64,000 nucleotides of DNA from Sphaerospermopsis kisseleviana NIES-73 (GCF_002368075.1 NZ_AP018314.1:2534379-2598378); one strand, 5' to 3'; shown: positions 27,830 to 37,165, counted from the first letter of the stretch. A program made the numbers and translations. The notes: generated from the letters alone by a model not told the origin.

Positions 27830-27838
27830 CAGCAAAAA

Positions 27839-27867
27839 ACCCTCGATAAATTAACCGAAGGGCTGAT
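27839..27867. terminator. Stem-loop between vapC and the small membrane protein gene
   Basis: AACCCTCG pairs with CGAAGGG around a short AT loop, with A-runs on the left and AT-rich DNA on the right. It lies between convergent genes and may stop both, though the T-run on the plus strand is poor. Confidence 0.4.
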
Positions 27868-27895
27868 TAATAAAAAATTCATAAGTGGATAAATT

Positions 27896-28159
27896 TTATG
27901 GGTTAGACTGGTTCTTCTTACCGACAAATAGTATTACTATGATACAAGTAACAGTAGCTAATACAAGACTTCCGAATGCGTTACTAATTTTCATTCCAAA
28001 AATGTCATTGACAGTATCTGAGTGCGGAACAAACCAAAATGCTGCATAGAAAAGTGCAAATGCAAATAAGAATCCGCCAAATAACTTGTACAAGGAAACT
28101 CTTTCACTAATATCTTCTGCACTGTATCCCTTCAGAAAGTCAAAAATGTTATCTTTCAT
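27896..28159 (-). CDS. Small membrane protein, unknown
   Basis: The 87-residue product has a polar start followed by two transmembrane helices (LFGGFLFAFALFYAAFWFV and SLVLATVTCIIVILFVG) and a short basic tail. No family recognised. It lies among toxin-antitoxin genes on the same strand as hicAB but 110 bp away, so a link is not shown. Confidence 0.55.
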   Translation of the reverse strand: MKDNIFDFLKGYSAEDISERVSLYKLFGGFLFAFALFYAAFWFVPHSDTVNDIFGMKISNAFGSLVLATVTCIIVILFVGKKNQSNP

Positions 28160-28269
28160 TTGTAAGAGGTTAATAAAATAACAAGCTAAATTCTAAGTTA
28201 AAAGGCTTAATAATGTCAGTTCCTTTATCAATAAACTATAAAATACACACAATTATAAAGGAATCCACA

Positions 28270-28482
28270 TCACAAATCATCAGGAGTTAAACCAGTAAGT
28301 TTACTGATTCTTGCTAACATTCTCGGACCTATCTCTTCATTATCATGAAATGCAAAAACGAAATCATCCCAATCAGGACGTGACAGAATTTTGTGTGAAC
28401 CTGATTGACGTTTGATTTCCCATCCAATACGCAACAATGCGGCTAAAACACGCTTTGCTTTTTGACTAGACCATTGACTCAT
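28270..28482 (-). CDS. hicA: HicA mRNA interferase toxin
   Basis: The 70-residue double-stranded RNA-binding fold protein has GWEIKRQSGSHKILSRPD, where the G-S-H-K catalytic histidine is conserved, and the FAFHDNEEIGPRMLARI segment. HicA cleaves mRNA independently of ribosomes. It overlaps the 3' end of hicB by 4 bp (hicB first), so the two are coupled. Confidence 0.88.
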   Translation of the reverse strand: MSQWSSQKAKRVLAALLRIGWEIKRQSGSHKILSRPDWDDFVFAFHDNEEIGPRMLARISKLTGLTPDDL

Positions 28483-28685
28483 GCTGCTGCAAAAGAAACA
28501 CTAAATAAATCTGAGTGTACTTCACCATGTTCCAATTTATCCGCTAATACCCGCAAAGCCAAAGCCTGAACCTTAGCTACCGCTTCCTGTCTTGTATTTC
28601 CATAAGCCAAAACACCGGGAATATCTATCACCTCAGCAATAAAACGCCCGTCTTCCTCTTGTTCAATCTCAATCTTCAAGTTCAT
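28479..28685 (-). CDS. hicB: HicB-like antitoxin
   Basis: The 68-residue protein MNLKIEIEQEEDGRFIAEVIDIPGV has the partial RNase H fold of HicB, with the DIPGVLAYGNTRQEAVAKVQ signature (in parts). It is short, lacking a C-terminal DNA-binding domain, which is common in cyanobacterial copies. I use ATG 28683-28685; an upstream start at 28766 would run into the bciB promoter and adds hydrophobic residues foreign to the family. Confidence 0.85.
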   Translation of the reverse strand: MNLKIEIEQEEDGRFIAEVIDIPGVLAYGNTRQEAVAKVQALALRVLADKLEHGEVHSDLFSVSFAAA

Positions 28686-28739
28686 AGCTTGTAACGGTAT
28701 CGTAATAAAAGCGATATTCAAGAAAAACAAACAAAATAA

Positions 28740-29939
28740 ATGACTACCATAGATTCTAGCAAACACAAAAAAGCCAAAGCCCTCAAACCCGGAAGCGTGC
28801 GCCCCGCCAAAGAACTCTGTAGCGAATGCGGACTATGCGACACCTACTATATCCACTACGTCAAAGAAGCGTGCGCCTTCATCACCCAAAGAATAGACGA
28901 ACTAGAAACCAGCACCCATAACCGCCCCCGCAACCTAGAAGACGAAAACGAACTCTATTTTGGCGTACATCAAGAAATGATAGCCGCCCGCAAAATACAA
29001 CCCATCGAAGGCGCACAATGGACAGGAATAGTCAGCACCATAGCCATAGAAATGCTCAACCGGGGCTTAGTTGAAGGAGTCGTCTGTGTGCAGAACTCCA
29101 AAGAAGACCGCTTTCAACCCATGCCCATCATCGCCCGCACCCCCGAAGAAATACTAGCAGCCAAAGTAAATAAACCCACCCTATCCCCCAACCTCTCCGT
29201 ATTAGAACAAATCGAAAAATCAGGAATGAAACGCCTATTAGTCATCGGAGTAGGATGTCAAATACAAGCATTACGCGCCGTCGAGAAAAAACTCGGACTA
29301 GAAAAACTCTACGTCCTGGGTACACCATGCGTAGATAACGTTACCCGCGCCGGACTGCAAAAATTCCTAGAAACCACCAGCAGATCCCCGGAAACCGTAG
29401 TCAGCTACGAATTTATGCAAGACTTCCGGGTACATTTCAAACACGAAGACGGATCAGAAGAAAAAGTACCCTTCTTTGGACTCAAAACCAACGTACTTAA
29501 AGACATCTTCGCCCCATCATGTATGAGTTGCTTTGATTACGTCAACTCCCTAGCAGATATAGTAGTAGGATACATGGGCGCACCCTTCAACTGGCAATGG
29601 ATAGTAGTGAGAAATGATACCGGGAAAGAAATGTTAGAACTCGTCAAAGACCAACTCCACACCCAACCGGTGATGTCCAAAGGAGACAGAAAAGCCGCCG
29701 TACAACAAGGAATAGAAGCCTACGATAAAGCCGTCACCTTACCCATGTGGGTAGCCAAATTAATGGGAGTCGTCATAGATAAAATCGGACCACAAGGACT
29801 GGAATATGGTAAATTTTCAATGGATTCCCACTTTACAAGAAACTACTTATATGTTAATCGGAATCATCCAGAAAAATTAGAAGATCATGTACCAGAGTTT
29901 GCCAAGCGGATCGTAGCGCAGTATAAATTACCGGAATAA
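28740..29939 (+). CDS. bciB: Ferredoxin-dependent divinyl chlorophyllide 8-vinyl reductase (FrhB family)
   Basis: BciB reduces the 8-vinyl group of divinyl (proto)chlorophyllide a during chlorophyll synthesis, using ferredoxin with FAD and two 4Fe-4S clusters. The 399-residue protein has CSECGLCDTYYIHYVKEAC near residue 27, VIGVGCQIQALR near 175, LGTPCVDNVTRAG near 193 and APSCMSCFDYVN near 258, the Cys ligands of the FrhB fold, and matches Synechocystis Slr1923-type proteins in length. The first two-thirds uses many C-ending codons and is richer in GC than its neighbours. It is divergent from hicBA. Confidence 0.9.
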   Translation: MTTIDSSKHKKAKALKPGSVRPAKELCSECGLCDTYYIHYVKEACAFITQRIDELETSTHNRPRNLEDENELYFGVHQEMIAARKIQPIEGAQWTGIVSTIAIEMLNRGLVEGVVCVQNSKEDRFQPMPIIARTPEEILAAKVNKPTLSPNLSVLEQIEKSGMKRLLVIGVGCQIQALRAVEKKLGLEKLYVLGTPCVDNVTRAGLQKFLETTSRSPETVVSYEFMQDFRVHFKHEDGSEEKVPFFGLKTNVLKDIFAPSCMSCFDYVNSLADIVVGYMGAPFNWQWIVVRNDTGKEMLELVKDQLHTQPVMSKGDRKAAVQQGIEAYDKAVTLPMWVAKLMGVVIDKIGPQGLEYGKFSMDSHFTRNYLYVNRNHPEKLEDHVPEFAKRIVAQYKLPE

Positions 29940-29942
29940 AAG

Positions 29943-29971
29943 CTCACGCAGAGGCGCAGAGACGCAGAGAG
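29943..29971. repeat. Left terminal inverted repeat of the GxxExxY unit
   Basis: A 29-bp repeat beginning CTCACGCAGAGGCGCAGAG. Its inverted partner at 30354-30382 differs at two positions. It ends 3 bp past the GxxExxY stop codon and starts 4 bp after the bciB stop. Confidence 0.85.
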
Positions 29972-29974
29972 TTT

Positions 29975-30352
29975 TTAGAGGTTGTTGACTACTCGTGATA
30001 TGCCATCTTTGATGAGTTTGACGTTGAAGTTTATGATTAGTCCAACTTTTTTATCAGCAAGGCGTAAATAGGTTAATAGTTGCTTGTGGTGTACAGGATT
30101 GAGATTTTCTACTGATTTTAGTTCGACAATCACCTTGTCTTCAACTATCAAATCAGCACGGAAACCCTCCTCCAAAACCACACCCTCATAAGTGATAGGA
30201 ATAACTACCTGTTTTCTGACTTGCAACTTTCGCCGTCTCAACTCAACATCCATCACAGTCTCATAAACAGACTCCAACAAACCAGGTCCCAAAGTTGTGT
30301 GAACCTTATAAGCCACATTAACAATAACTCCCGTAATCTCATTCTCAATCAT
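29975..30352 (-). CDS. GxxExxY family protein
   Basis: The 125-residue protein contains the family's name motif in GPGLLESVYE (near residue 24), then LEEGFRADLIVEDKVIVELKSVE, a PD-(D/E)XK-like core with D, E and K in the nuclease spacing, and GLIINFNVKLIKDGI. Function is unproven; a nuclease or nucleotide-binding role is inferred from the fold. The gene is packed between two inverted repeats that start within 1-3 bp of its ends, so the 29943-30382 unit looks like a minimal mobile cassette. Confidence 0.88.
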   Translation of the reverse strand: MIENEITGVIVNVAYKVHTTLGPGLLESVYETVMDVELRRRKLQVRKQVVIPITYEGVVLEEGFRADLIVEDKVIVELKSVENLNPVHHKQLLTYLRLADKKVGLIINFNVKLIKDGISRVVNNL

Positions 30353-30353
30353 A

Positions 30354-30382
30354 CTCTCTGCGCCTCTGCGTCTCTGCGTGAG
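30354..30382. repeat. Right terminal inverted repeat of the GxxExxY unit
   Basis: 29 bp inverted partner of 29943-29971 (27 of 29 match). It abuts the GxxExxY start codon with one base between, so it is the whole 5' leader of that gene; AGAGAG may act as ribosome site. Both outer flanks carry TAAAA, a possible target duplication. Confidence 0.85.
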
Positions 30383-30393
30383 TAAAAATTATC

Positions 30394-31623
30394 TCATGCT
30401 TCTCCCACAGCTTCAATAGCTGCCTGTAACGCAATAGATACATGAGTCCAATGTGTACCACCTTGGCAATAAACAATATAAGGCTCTCTCAAAGGTCCAT
30501 CGGCTGATAATTCCAAGGTGCTACCTTCTATAAATGTCCCCCCAGCCATCACAACTTGGCTTTCGTATCCCGGCATTTCATCAGGTACGGGGTCTAAATA
30601 AGAACCAATGGGCGAGTTTTGTTGAATAGCTTTACAAAAAGCAATCAGTTTTTTGGCTGAACCGAGTTTAATCGCTTGGATCACATCCCCTCTTGGTGCT
30701 AGGGGTGCGGGGTTTACAGGATAACCCAACTTATCAAATACGTACCCTGTTAGGTACGTTCCTTTCATTGCTTCCCCGACTATTTGGGGTGCTAAAAATA
30801 ATCCTTGGTATAACAAGCGGTTTTGATCAAAGGTTGCACCTCCCGCACTACCTATTCCTGGGGCGGTAAGTCTACAGGCGGCTGCTTCTACTAGGTCAGC
30901 TTTTCCGGCTATGTATCCCCCTGCTGTAACCAGTGTACCACCTGGATTTTTGATTAATGACCCGGCTATGAGGTCTGCACCTACGTGGGTTGGTTCTTGG
31001 GTGTCTATAAATTCTCCGTAGCAGTTGTCTACAAAACAAACTGTGTTGGGGTTTTGTTGTTTGACGATGTGAATTATTTTTTCAATCTCGGCTATGGAAA
31101 GGCTAGGCCGCCATGAGTATCCACAGGAACGCTGAATGAGAACTAAACGAGTATTTTCTGTTATGGCAGTGTTTAAAGCTGGCCAATCTATTTTTCCTTC
31201 TTTGGTTAGTTCCAATTGGCGGTATTTTATGCCAAACTCAATAAGAGAACCTTGGTTTTGCCCTCGCAAGCCAATTACCTCTTCCAAAGTATCGTAGGGA
31301 GAACCCACTACTGCTAACATTTCATCCCCAGGACGAAGCACACCATACAGCGCACAGGCGATCGCATGAGTTCCCGAAACAATCTGCACTCGCACCACCG
31401 CAGCTTCCGCCCCCATCACTTGGGCAAAAACCTGATCTAAGGTATCTCTTCCTAAATCATCATGTCCATAACCGCTGACACCTGCAAAATGGTGCGCCCC
31501 TACACGATGATCTCTAAAGGCATTCAGAACTCTTTGTAAATTATGCTTGACCTGAGCGTCAATACCATAAAAAATTTCTAATAGTGCCTGTTCTGCTTCC
31601 CGAAGCTGCTCTAAGCTGTTCAT
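30394..31623 (-). CDS. Methionine gamma-lyase family PLP-dependent protein (aluminium-resistance-like)
   Basis: The 409-residue fold-type I enzyme resembles the YnbB/aluminium-resistance group related to cystathionine gamma-synthase. It has FAGVSGYGHDDLGRD, VSGTHAIACALYG (PLP phosphate), CFVDNCYGEFID (PLP Asp), and GSLIKNPGGTLVTAGGYIAG (in parts), where the Lys of LIKNPGG forms the Schiff base. The reaction in cyanobacteria is not established. It follows the GxxExxY cassette on the same strand and is divergent from desC. Confidence 0.88.
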   Translation of the reverse strand: MNSLEQLREAEQALLEIFYGIDAQVKHNLQRVLNAFRDHRVGAHHFAGVSGYGHDDLGRDTLDQVFAQVMGAEAAVVRVQIVSGTHAIACALYGVLRPGDEMLAVVGSPYDTLEEVIGLRGQNQGSLIEFGIKYRQLELTKEGKIDWPALNTAITENTRLVLIQRSCGYSWRPSLSIAEIEKIIHIVKQQNPNTVCFVDNCYGEFIDTQEPTHVGADLIAGSLIKNPGGTLVTAGGYIAGKADLVEAAACRLTAPGIGSAGGATFDQNRLLYQGLFLAPQIVGEAMKGTYLTGYVFDKLGYPVNPAPLAPRGDVIQAIKLGSAKKLIAFCKAIQQNSPIGSYLDPVPDEMPGYESQVVMAGGTFIEGSTLELSADGPLREPYIVYCQGGTHWTHVSIALQAAIEAVGEA

Positions 31624-31709
31624 TGTTTCCTCATTAAAAAAAATAATCTAAATATGCGGATTCCTAAATCACGCAGATTAGGCTAGACAATTCCTATAAA
31701 GGTTACTGC

Positions 31710-32531
31710 ATGACAATTGCTACTTCCACTAAACTTAAAATTAACTGGGTTAATACCCTGTTCTTCATTGGCCTGCACATCGGCGCTTTATTTGCTTTAA
31801 TTCCCAGTAACTTTAGCTGGAGAGCAGTTGGTGTTGCATTATTCCTCTACTGGGTTAGCGGTGGTTTAGGTGTGACTTTGGGTTTTCACCGTCTTGTTAC
31901 CCATCGCAGTTTTCAAACTCCTAAATGGTTGGAGTATTTTTTGGTCTTCTGTGGAACTCTCACCTGTGAAGGTGGACCAATTGAATGGGTGGGTATACAC
32001 CGAATCCATCATTTGCATTCCGATACAGCTAATGATCCCCATGACTCAAATAAGGGTTTCTGGTGGAGTCATCTTGGTTGGATGATTTATCACTCACCCG
32101 CTCATGCTGAAGTTCCTCGCTTCACAAAAGACATTAGTGATGACCCAGTTTATCAGTTTTTACAGAAATATTTCATTTTCTTACAAATTGCCCTGGGATT
32201 GGTACTGTTTTTCTTGGGCGGTTGGTCTTTTGTGGTTTGGGGTATTTTTGTCCGCATTGTTTGGGTTTATCACTGCACTTGGCTGGTAAATAGTGCGACT
32301 CACAAATTCGGTTATCGCACATATCCAGATTCCGGTGACAATTCTACCAATTGCTGGTGGGTAGCTTTACTGGTATTTGGTGAAGGTTGGCACAATAATC
32401 ACCATGCTTTTCAATATTCAGCCCGTCACGGTTTGCAATGGTGGGAAATTGATATGACTTGGATGACTATTCAATTACTCCAACTGCTTGGTTTAGCAAC
32501 AAATATTAAACTGGCAGATAAAAGAGCATAA
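31710..32531 (+). CDS. desC: Acyl-lipid delta-9 desaturase
   Basis: DesC puts the first double bond into stearoyl chains of membrane glycerolipids, using ferredoxin. The three histidine clusters of the SCD-like class are HRLVTHR (near residue 60), HRIHH (near 97) and HNNHH (near 228). The 273 residues with four membrane spans fit the family. It is the first of three desaturase genes, desC-desA-desB, read in the same direction with gaps of 255 and 128 bp. Confidence 0.93.
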   Translation: MTIATSTKLKINWVNTLFFIGLHIGALFALIPSNFSWRAVGVALFLYWVSGGLGVTLGFHRLVTHRSFQTPKWLEYFLVFCGTLTCEGGPIEWVGIHRIHHLHSDTANDPHDSNKGFWWSHLGWMIYHSPAHAEVPRFTKDISDDPVYQFLQKYFIFLQIALGLVLFFLGGWSFVVWGIFVRIVWVYHCTWLVNSATHKFGYRTYPDSGDNSTNCWWVALLVFGEGWHNNHHAFQYSARHGLQWWEIDMTWMTIQLLQLLGLATNIKLADKRA

Positions 32532-32786
32532 CGCATAATTGATGTTTAAAGTCAATAGTTTTATAGTCGTTTTTTGGGTATGAAACTATTGGCTTTTTGC
32601 GTGTAATTACGGAGATTCAAAATAGAAATTATGAATTTTTGAATTTTAATTTTGAATTTTGAATTTTCATCTATCCTAAGTTACTCTTAGGTTGCTATAA
32701 TCTCAGAAATTCAATGTTACAAAACTTAGCTGTAAACTCATTTTGATTATGACTTTGCAGCCCAGTTTGCTGTTTTTCAGGTATTC

Positions 32787-33860
32787 ATGACTACATCACT
32801 AATCAAAGACCAGGAAACTTTCGTCGCCACAAACCTTAGTAAAGACGAAATCAAACTAAAACATATTATCAAAAGTCTACCCAAGGAATGTTTTCAGAAA
32901 AATAGCCGCAAAGCGTGGACTACTGTAATTATCAGTTTATCTATGGCAGCGTTAGGCTATTATTTTTTGGCTATTTCTCCCTGGTTTCTTTTACCCATAG
33001 CATGGATTTTTACAGGAACGGCTTTAACAGGATTTTTTGTCATAGGTCATGACTGCGGACATCGTTCTTTTGCAAACCGTCGTTGGGTAAATGACCTGGT
33101 TGGGCATTTTTTCATGATGTTTTTAATTTACCCTTTTCACAGTTGGAGAATTAAACATAATCATCACCATAAACATACAAATAAATTAGATGAGGATAAC
33201 GCATGGCATCCCATCAGACCAGAGGTTTTTGAAGGTTGGGATAAAACCAGACAGTCTGCTTTTCAATTATTCATGCGGAAGCGTCTGTGGTGGGTAGGTT
33301 CTATCGGACATTGGGCAGTTGTGCATTTTGATGCGCGGAAGTTCCAAGCAAAAGATCGGGCTAATGTGAAATTATCTGTAGGTGTGGTAGTAGCTTTTGC
33401 AGCTATTGTTTTTCCCACTTTGATTATTACAACTGGTGTTTGGGGCTTTATTAAATTCTGGTTTATTCCTTGGATGGTTTACCATTTCTGGATGAGTACC
33501 TTCACCATTGTTCACCATACAACCGCAGATGTTCCTTTTGAAACCGCTAACAAATGGAACGAAGCGATGGCGCAGTTATTTGGAACTATTCACTGTGATT
33601 ATCCTCGTTGGGTAGAAATCCTTTGTCACGATATTAACGTTCACGTTCCCCATCATATTTCTACTGCTATCCCCTCCTACAATTTGCGGTTAGCTTACGA
33701 TAGCATTAAGAAAAATTGGGGTGAATATCTCCATGAAGAATGTAATTTCTCTTGGGATTTAATGAAACAAATTACTAACGAATGTCAACTTTATAAAACT
33801 GACATTGGTTATACAACGTTTGATGAATATTACGCCCAGAAAGCTAAATCTCTAGCTTAA
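32787..33860 (+). CDS. desA: Acyl-lipid delta-12 desaturase
   Basis: DesA adds the delta-12 double bond to oleoyl groups. The 357 residues show the histidine boxes HDCGHRS (near residue 89), HNHHHKHTN (near 125) and HVPHH (near 290) with membrane segments between. The second box HxxHH and the start [10 protein letters not shown] match cyanobacterial DesA. It lies between desC and desB; members of this set are cold-induced in cyanobacteria, though the DNA shows no clear cold box to me. Confidence 0.93.
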   Translation: MTTSLIKDQETFVATNLSKDEIKLKHIIKSLPKECFQKNSRKAWTTVIISLSMAALGYYFLAISPWFLLPIAWIFTGTALTGFFVIGHDCGHRSFANRRWVNDLVGHFFMMFLIYPFHSWRIKHNHHHKHTNKLDEDNAWHPIRPEVFEGWDKTRQSAFQLFMRKRLWWVGSIGHWAVVHFDARKFQAKDRANVKLSVGVVVAFAAIVFPTLIITTGVWGFIKFWFIPWMVYHFWMSTFTIVHHTTADVPFETANKWNEAMAQLFGTIHCDYPRWVEILCHDINVHVPHHISTAIPSYNLRLAYDSIKKNWGEYLHEECNFSWDLMKQITNECQLYKTDIGYTTFDEYYAQKAKSLA

Positions 33861-33988
33861 ATTCAATAATTAACCTCATGATTTAATCAAGCAAAATTTA
33901 TTAAATCATTTTTCTCAACTTTGCCTGTTTTGGTGGGCATTGCCCACCCTACCTTAATTACTTTTCGTTTTAGAGATTCACAAATCCA

Positions 33989-35068
33989 GTGCAATTAGAA
34001 TCAGTTCAATTCAACCAAAATCCTGCTGTTAAATCTTCTCAGGATGAAGATAAACTGCCTTTCACTCTTGCAGATTTAAAAGCTGCTATTCCTGCTGAAT
34101 GTTTTGAGCCGAGTGTCGCTAAATCACTCTATTATTTTTTCCGTGATGTTGCTATTGTTGCTGGTTTATATGCACTGGCAAATTATCTAGATTCTTGGTA
34201 TTTCTGGCCAGTTTTCTGGGTGATGCAAGGAACTATGTTTTGGGCTTTGTTTGTAGTAGGTCATGACTGTGGACACCAATCTTTTTCTAAGCACAAATGG
34301 CTAAATGATTTGGTTGGTCATCTATCCCATACACCTATTCTTGTACCTTATCACGGTTGGAGAATTAGCCACAGAACCCATCACAAAAATACTGGCAGTG
34401 TGGAAAATGATGAAAGCTGGTATCCTTTGAGTGAATCTCAATATAAACAATTACCTTTCTTGCAAAAGCTAATCCGCTATTATCTGTTTTTACCTCTAGC
34501 TTATCCCATCTATTTGTTTCAACGTACTCCTGGTAAAAGTGGGTCACATTTTGATCCCAGAAGTTCTTTGTTTAAACCTTCAGAAAAGTGGGATATTATC
34601 ACTAGCACTATCCTTTGGATTGGGATGGTAGGTTTGTTAGGTTTCCTTACCTATCAATGGGGTTGGATGTGGTTAATTAAATACTACGCTGGTCCTTACG
34701 TTGTGTTTGTAATTTGGTTGGATTTGGTGACATATTTACACCATACAGAACAAGATTTACCTTGGTATCGTGGTGATAATTGGACTTTTTTAAAGGGTGC
34801 AATTTCTACCATTGATAGAGATTATGGCATTTTTAACCATATCCATCATGATATCGGTACTCATGTTGCCCATCATATCTTTTTGAATATGCCTCACTAC
34901 AATTTGTTGAAGGCAACGGAAGCAATTAAACCTGTGATGGGTGACTATTACTATAAGTCTGATGTTCCTATCTGGAAAGCTTTGTTACATTCTGCTAAGG
35001 TTTGTCGTTTTATTCCTGATGAGGGTGGTAAGGTTTATCACACTTATTATCAAGAGAATGCGAAGTAA
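33989..35068 (+). CDS. desB: Acyl-lipid omega-3 (delta-15) desaturase
   Basis: DesB converts linoleate to alpha-linolenate chains, a typical cold response. The 359 residues carry HDCGHQS (near residue 92), HRTHHKNTGSVENDESW (near 128) and HVAHH (near 295), and PYHGWRISHRTHH is characteristic of omega-3 enzymes. A GTG start at 33989 is used. A strong terminator follows at 35093. Confidence 0.93.
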   Translation: MQLESVQFNQNPAVKSSQDEDKLPFTLADLKAAIPAECFEPSVAKSLYYFFRDVAIVAGLYALANYLDSWYFWPVFWVMQGTMFWALFVVGHDCGHQSFSKHKWLNDLVGHLSHTPILVPYHGWRISHRTHHKNTGSVENDESWYPLSESQYKQLPFLQKLIRYYLFLPLAYPIYLFQRTPGKSGSHFDPRSSLFKPSEKWDIITSTILWIGMVGLLGFLTYQWGWMWLIKYYAGPYVVFVIWLDLVTYLHHTEQDLPWYRGDNWTFLKGAISTIDRDYGIFNHIHHDIGTHVAHHIFLNMPHYNLLKATEAIKPVMGDYYYKSDVPIWKALLHSAKVCRFIPDEGGKVYHTYYQENAK

Positions 35069-35092
35069 TTTTTAGGTTTTTGATGTTTATTA

Positions 35093-35119
35093 AGTCCGCC
35101 GAGTGCGGGCTTTTTTGTC
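35093..35119 (+). terminator. Rho-independent terminator of desB
   Basis: AAGTCCGC pairs with GCGGGCTT around CGAGT, followed by TTTTTTG. It lies 25 bp after the desB stop. Confidence 0.8.
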
Positions 35120-35401
35120 TGAATCAGGATTTATAGGATTTAAGGATTTTCAGGATTTTGGTTATTGTTTTAATTTTCGATATTTGTTATAGATAGTATT
35201 TGATATTTGTGATAATGAAAAGAATAAAAGGATATAAAGTTGGACAATGAACAACATCTAGTTTTCTTATTATTAAATATTAAATAGATAACTGTATCAC
35301 TTTAAAAGTTTAAATGTACAAGACTTACCTGAACTTCAAGCAATAGCAAAAAACAAATCCTGTAAATCCTTAAATCCTGGATATCCTGATTCTGACAAGA
35401 T
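35120..35401. mobile_element. MITE-like block with AATCAGGAT...ATCCTGATT ends
   Basis: The left end (35121-35160) reads GAATCAGGATTTATAGGAT and AAGGATTTTCAGGAT; the right end (35358-35399) is nearly its inverted complement, with TAAATCCTTAAATCCTGG and ATCCTGATTCTGAC. About 200 bp of AT-rich DNA with no gene lies between. Related units recur at 58109-58527. Confidence 0.6.
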
Positions 35402-35411
35402 TTAATTACTA

Positions 35412-35843
35412 CTATTCTGGTAAGAACTCATTATCTAATATTTGTAAAATTGTATAATTACAACTTTGTGGAAAGCTTTCAAAAGGTAAATTAGTTTCCT
35501 TAACAGCTAAGTTAATTCCATCTTCATAACTTAATTGCAAAGCTTCTTCTAAATAAGATTTTAAACTGGGACTATCTGTTAATATTCTTTTGACTTGAGT
35601 GCGCTGTTCTCGAATGGTGGCTAACCAACTATTACTGCGTTTTTCTGGTTGGTATTGCCATTTTAGTAAATGTCCTAATAACAAGGCTAAACGGTTAACT
35701 AATTCTCTTCTTTCTTGTCTTCCCAAGGCTTCTATTTCCTCAATTAAGTTTAACTTATCGAGTATTTCCCATTTTTCTTCTCTTAGTAGTTGAACTTGTT
35801 CTTTTGTCCATCCATAAAAATCCGAGTCGTAAAGTGTATTCAT
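35412..35843 (-). CDS. DUF29 family protein
   Basis: The 143-residue protein has the DUF29 pattern: LYDSDFYGWTKEQVQLLREE at the start, LIEEIEALGRQERRELVNRL, HLLKWQYQPEKRSNSWLATIREQR and a C-terminal segment with LPESFP-like FESFPQSCNYTI (in parts). DUF29 proteins are abundant in cyanobacteria and helical; no activity is known. Confidence 0.88.
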   Translation of the reverse strand: MNTLYDSDFYGWTKEQVQLLREEKWEILDKLNLIEEIEALGRQERRELVNRLALLLGHLLKWQYQPEKRSNSWLATIREQRTQVKRILTDSPSLKSYLEEALQLSYEDGINLAVKETNLPFESFPQSCNYTILQILDNEFLPE

Positions 35844-35899
35844 GGATTTTATCTATAATACTACTGTTGATGATAAAAAATTAACCGCAAATTCATCTG

Positions 35900-37165
35900 T
35901 TAAAACCTTCCATTCCCCTGAATAATATGCTTCACCGTTGTCAAGGTTTCCAAACTAATAAACCCTCTGCGGTGTCCTTTTTGATTTGACATTCCTAAAA
36001 ATACTGAATCTCCCCGTGAAGGGTTACGAGAAAACCGAGGAGAAGCATTGATATAAGTAGAGGCGCTATTAACTCCTAATGCAAATTGGCGACTTTCTTG
36101 GTAAGAGTCTGTAACTATTGCATCCGCATGACCGCTACTATATTGATTAATCCAAGCGATCGCACTTTCTAAGCTATCTACTAATTTAAACGCTACGGTT
36201 TTACTTAAATACGGTGTTCCCCATTCTCCGTCTTTTGCTAATTGTAATTGGGGAAAGGCTTCTACTAATTCTGCATCTGCTTTGAGTTCAAAGCCTTTTT
36301 CTTTTAAGCTATTCCACAGCACAGGCAAGGAAGATGGTAAAGCTTGACGATGAATTAAAACTTTTTCAATGGCATTGACTGGATCTGGTTCACTTTTATG
36401 GCTATCTAAAATCATCCAGCGTACCATTTCTAAACTACCATTGAGGGACCAGTACAGGTAACAATTGCCCATTGCTGACTTTAACACGGGACAGGTGGCT
36501 TGTCTGACTACTTGCTGAATTAAGCTAGAACGTCCGTAGGGTATGACTAAACTTAAATACTGGTCTTGAGTGACTAAATCTCGTAAAGAAGTACCATGTT
36601 CAGTGGTGACTAATTCTATACAACCTGGGGGTAAACCAACTTCACTAATGGCTGTTTGCAGAACTTCGGCGATCGCCGCATTAGAATGACTAGCTTCTGT
36701 ACTGCCTTTGAGAATCACAGTATTACCAGTTTTCAAACAAAAACCAGCAGTGATCGCCCCTAGTTCTGGAAAAGCCTCATAAATAAACCCAATTACTCCC
36801 AAAGGCATCAACTGGGTATAACTTTGAGAATCTTCCTGTTGATAATCAGCATTTCTCACCCGTCGCAAGGGATCGGATAATTCCCCCAAACGTTGGAGAA
36901 TCTCAACAGTATTCTCTAACCGAGAGGGAGTTAATTTCAGCCAATCCAAAATTAATTCTGGTACTGCCATTTCCCGACTAGCTTCTAGATCCAGGGTATT
37001 GGCTTCGAGAATGTCGTCAAAGGAGCGTTTTAGCGCCCGTGCCATTGCCAACACAGCGCGACTTCGGTCTGCCCCTTTGGTAGTTCCTAACTTCAGGGAA
37101 GCTTGATAAGCGCGTTTGGCGCTGTTCATTGGTTCGGGATAATCATCAAAAGCTTCAACAGTCAT
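35900..37165 (-). CDS. proA: Glutamate-5-semialdehyde dehydrogenase
   Basis: ProA reduces gamma-glutamyl phosphate to the semialdehyde in proline synthesis with NADPH. The 421 residues contain LPLGVIGFIYEAFPE-type opening of the cofactor domain (near 120), VILKGSTEASHSN, and the C-terminal SSGHADAIVTDS and FSRNPSRGDSVFLGMSNQKGHRRG (in parts). In the usual catalytic segment the sequence reads CPVLKSAMGNCYLYW, placing Cys near residue 236-250. Length fits. It lies alone. Confidence 0.92.
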   Translation of the reverse strand: MTVEAFDDYPEPMNSAKRAYQASLKLGTTKGADRSRAVLAMARALKRSFDDILEANTLDLEASREMAVPELILDWLKLTPSRLENTVEILQRLGELSDPLRRVRNADYQQEDSQSYTQLMPLGVIGFIYEAFPELGAITAGFCLKTGNTVILKGSTEASHSNAAIAEVLQTAISEVGLPPGCIELVTTEHGTSLRDLVTQDQYLSLVIPYGRSSLIQQVVRQATCPVLKSAMGNCYLYWSLNGSLEMVRWMILDSHKSEPDPVNAIEKVLIHRQALPSSLPVLWNSLKEKGFELKADAELVEAFPQLQLAKDGEWGTPYLSKTVAFKLVDSLESAIAWINQYSSGHADAIVTDSYQESRQFALGVNSASTYINASPRFSRNPSRGDSVFLGMSNQKGHRRGFISLETLTTVKHIIQGNGRF

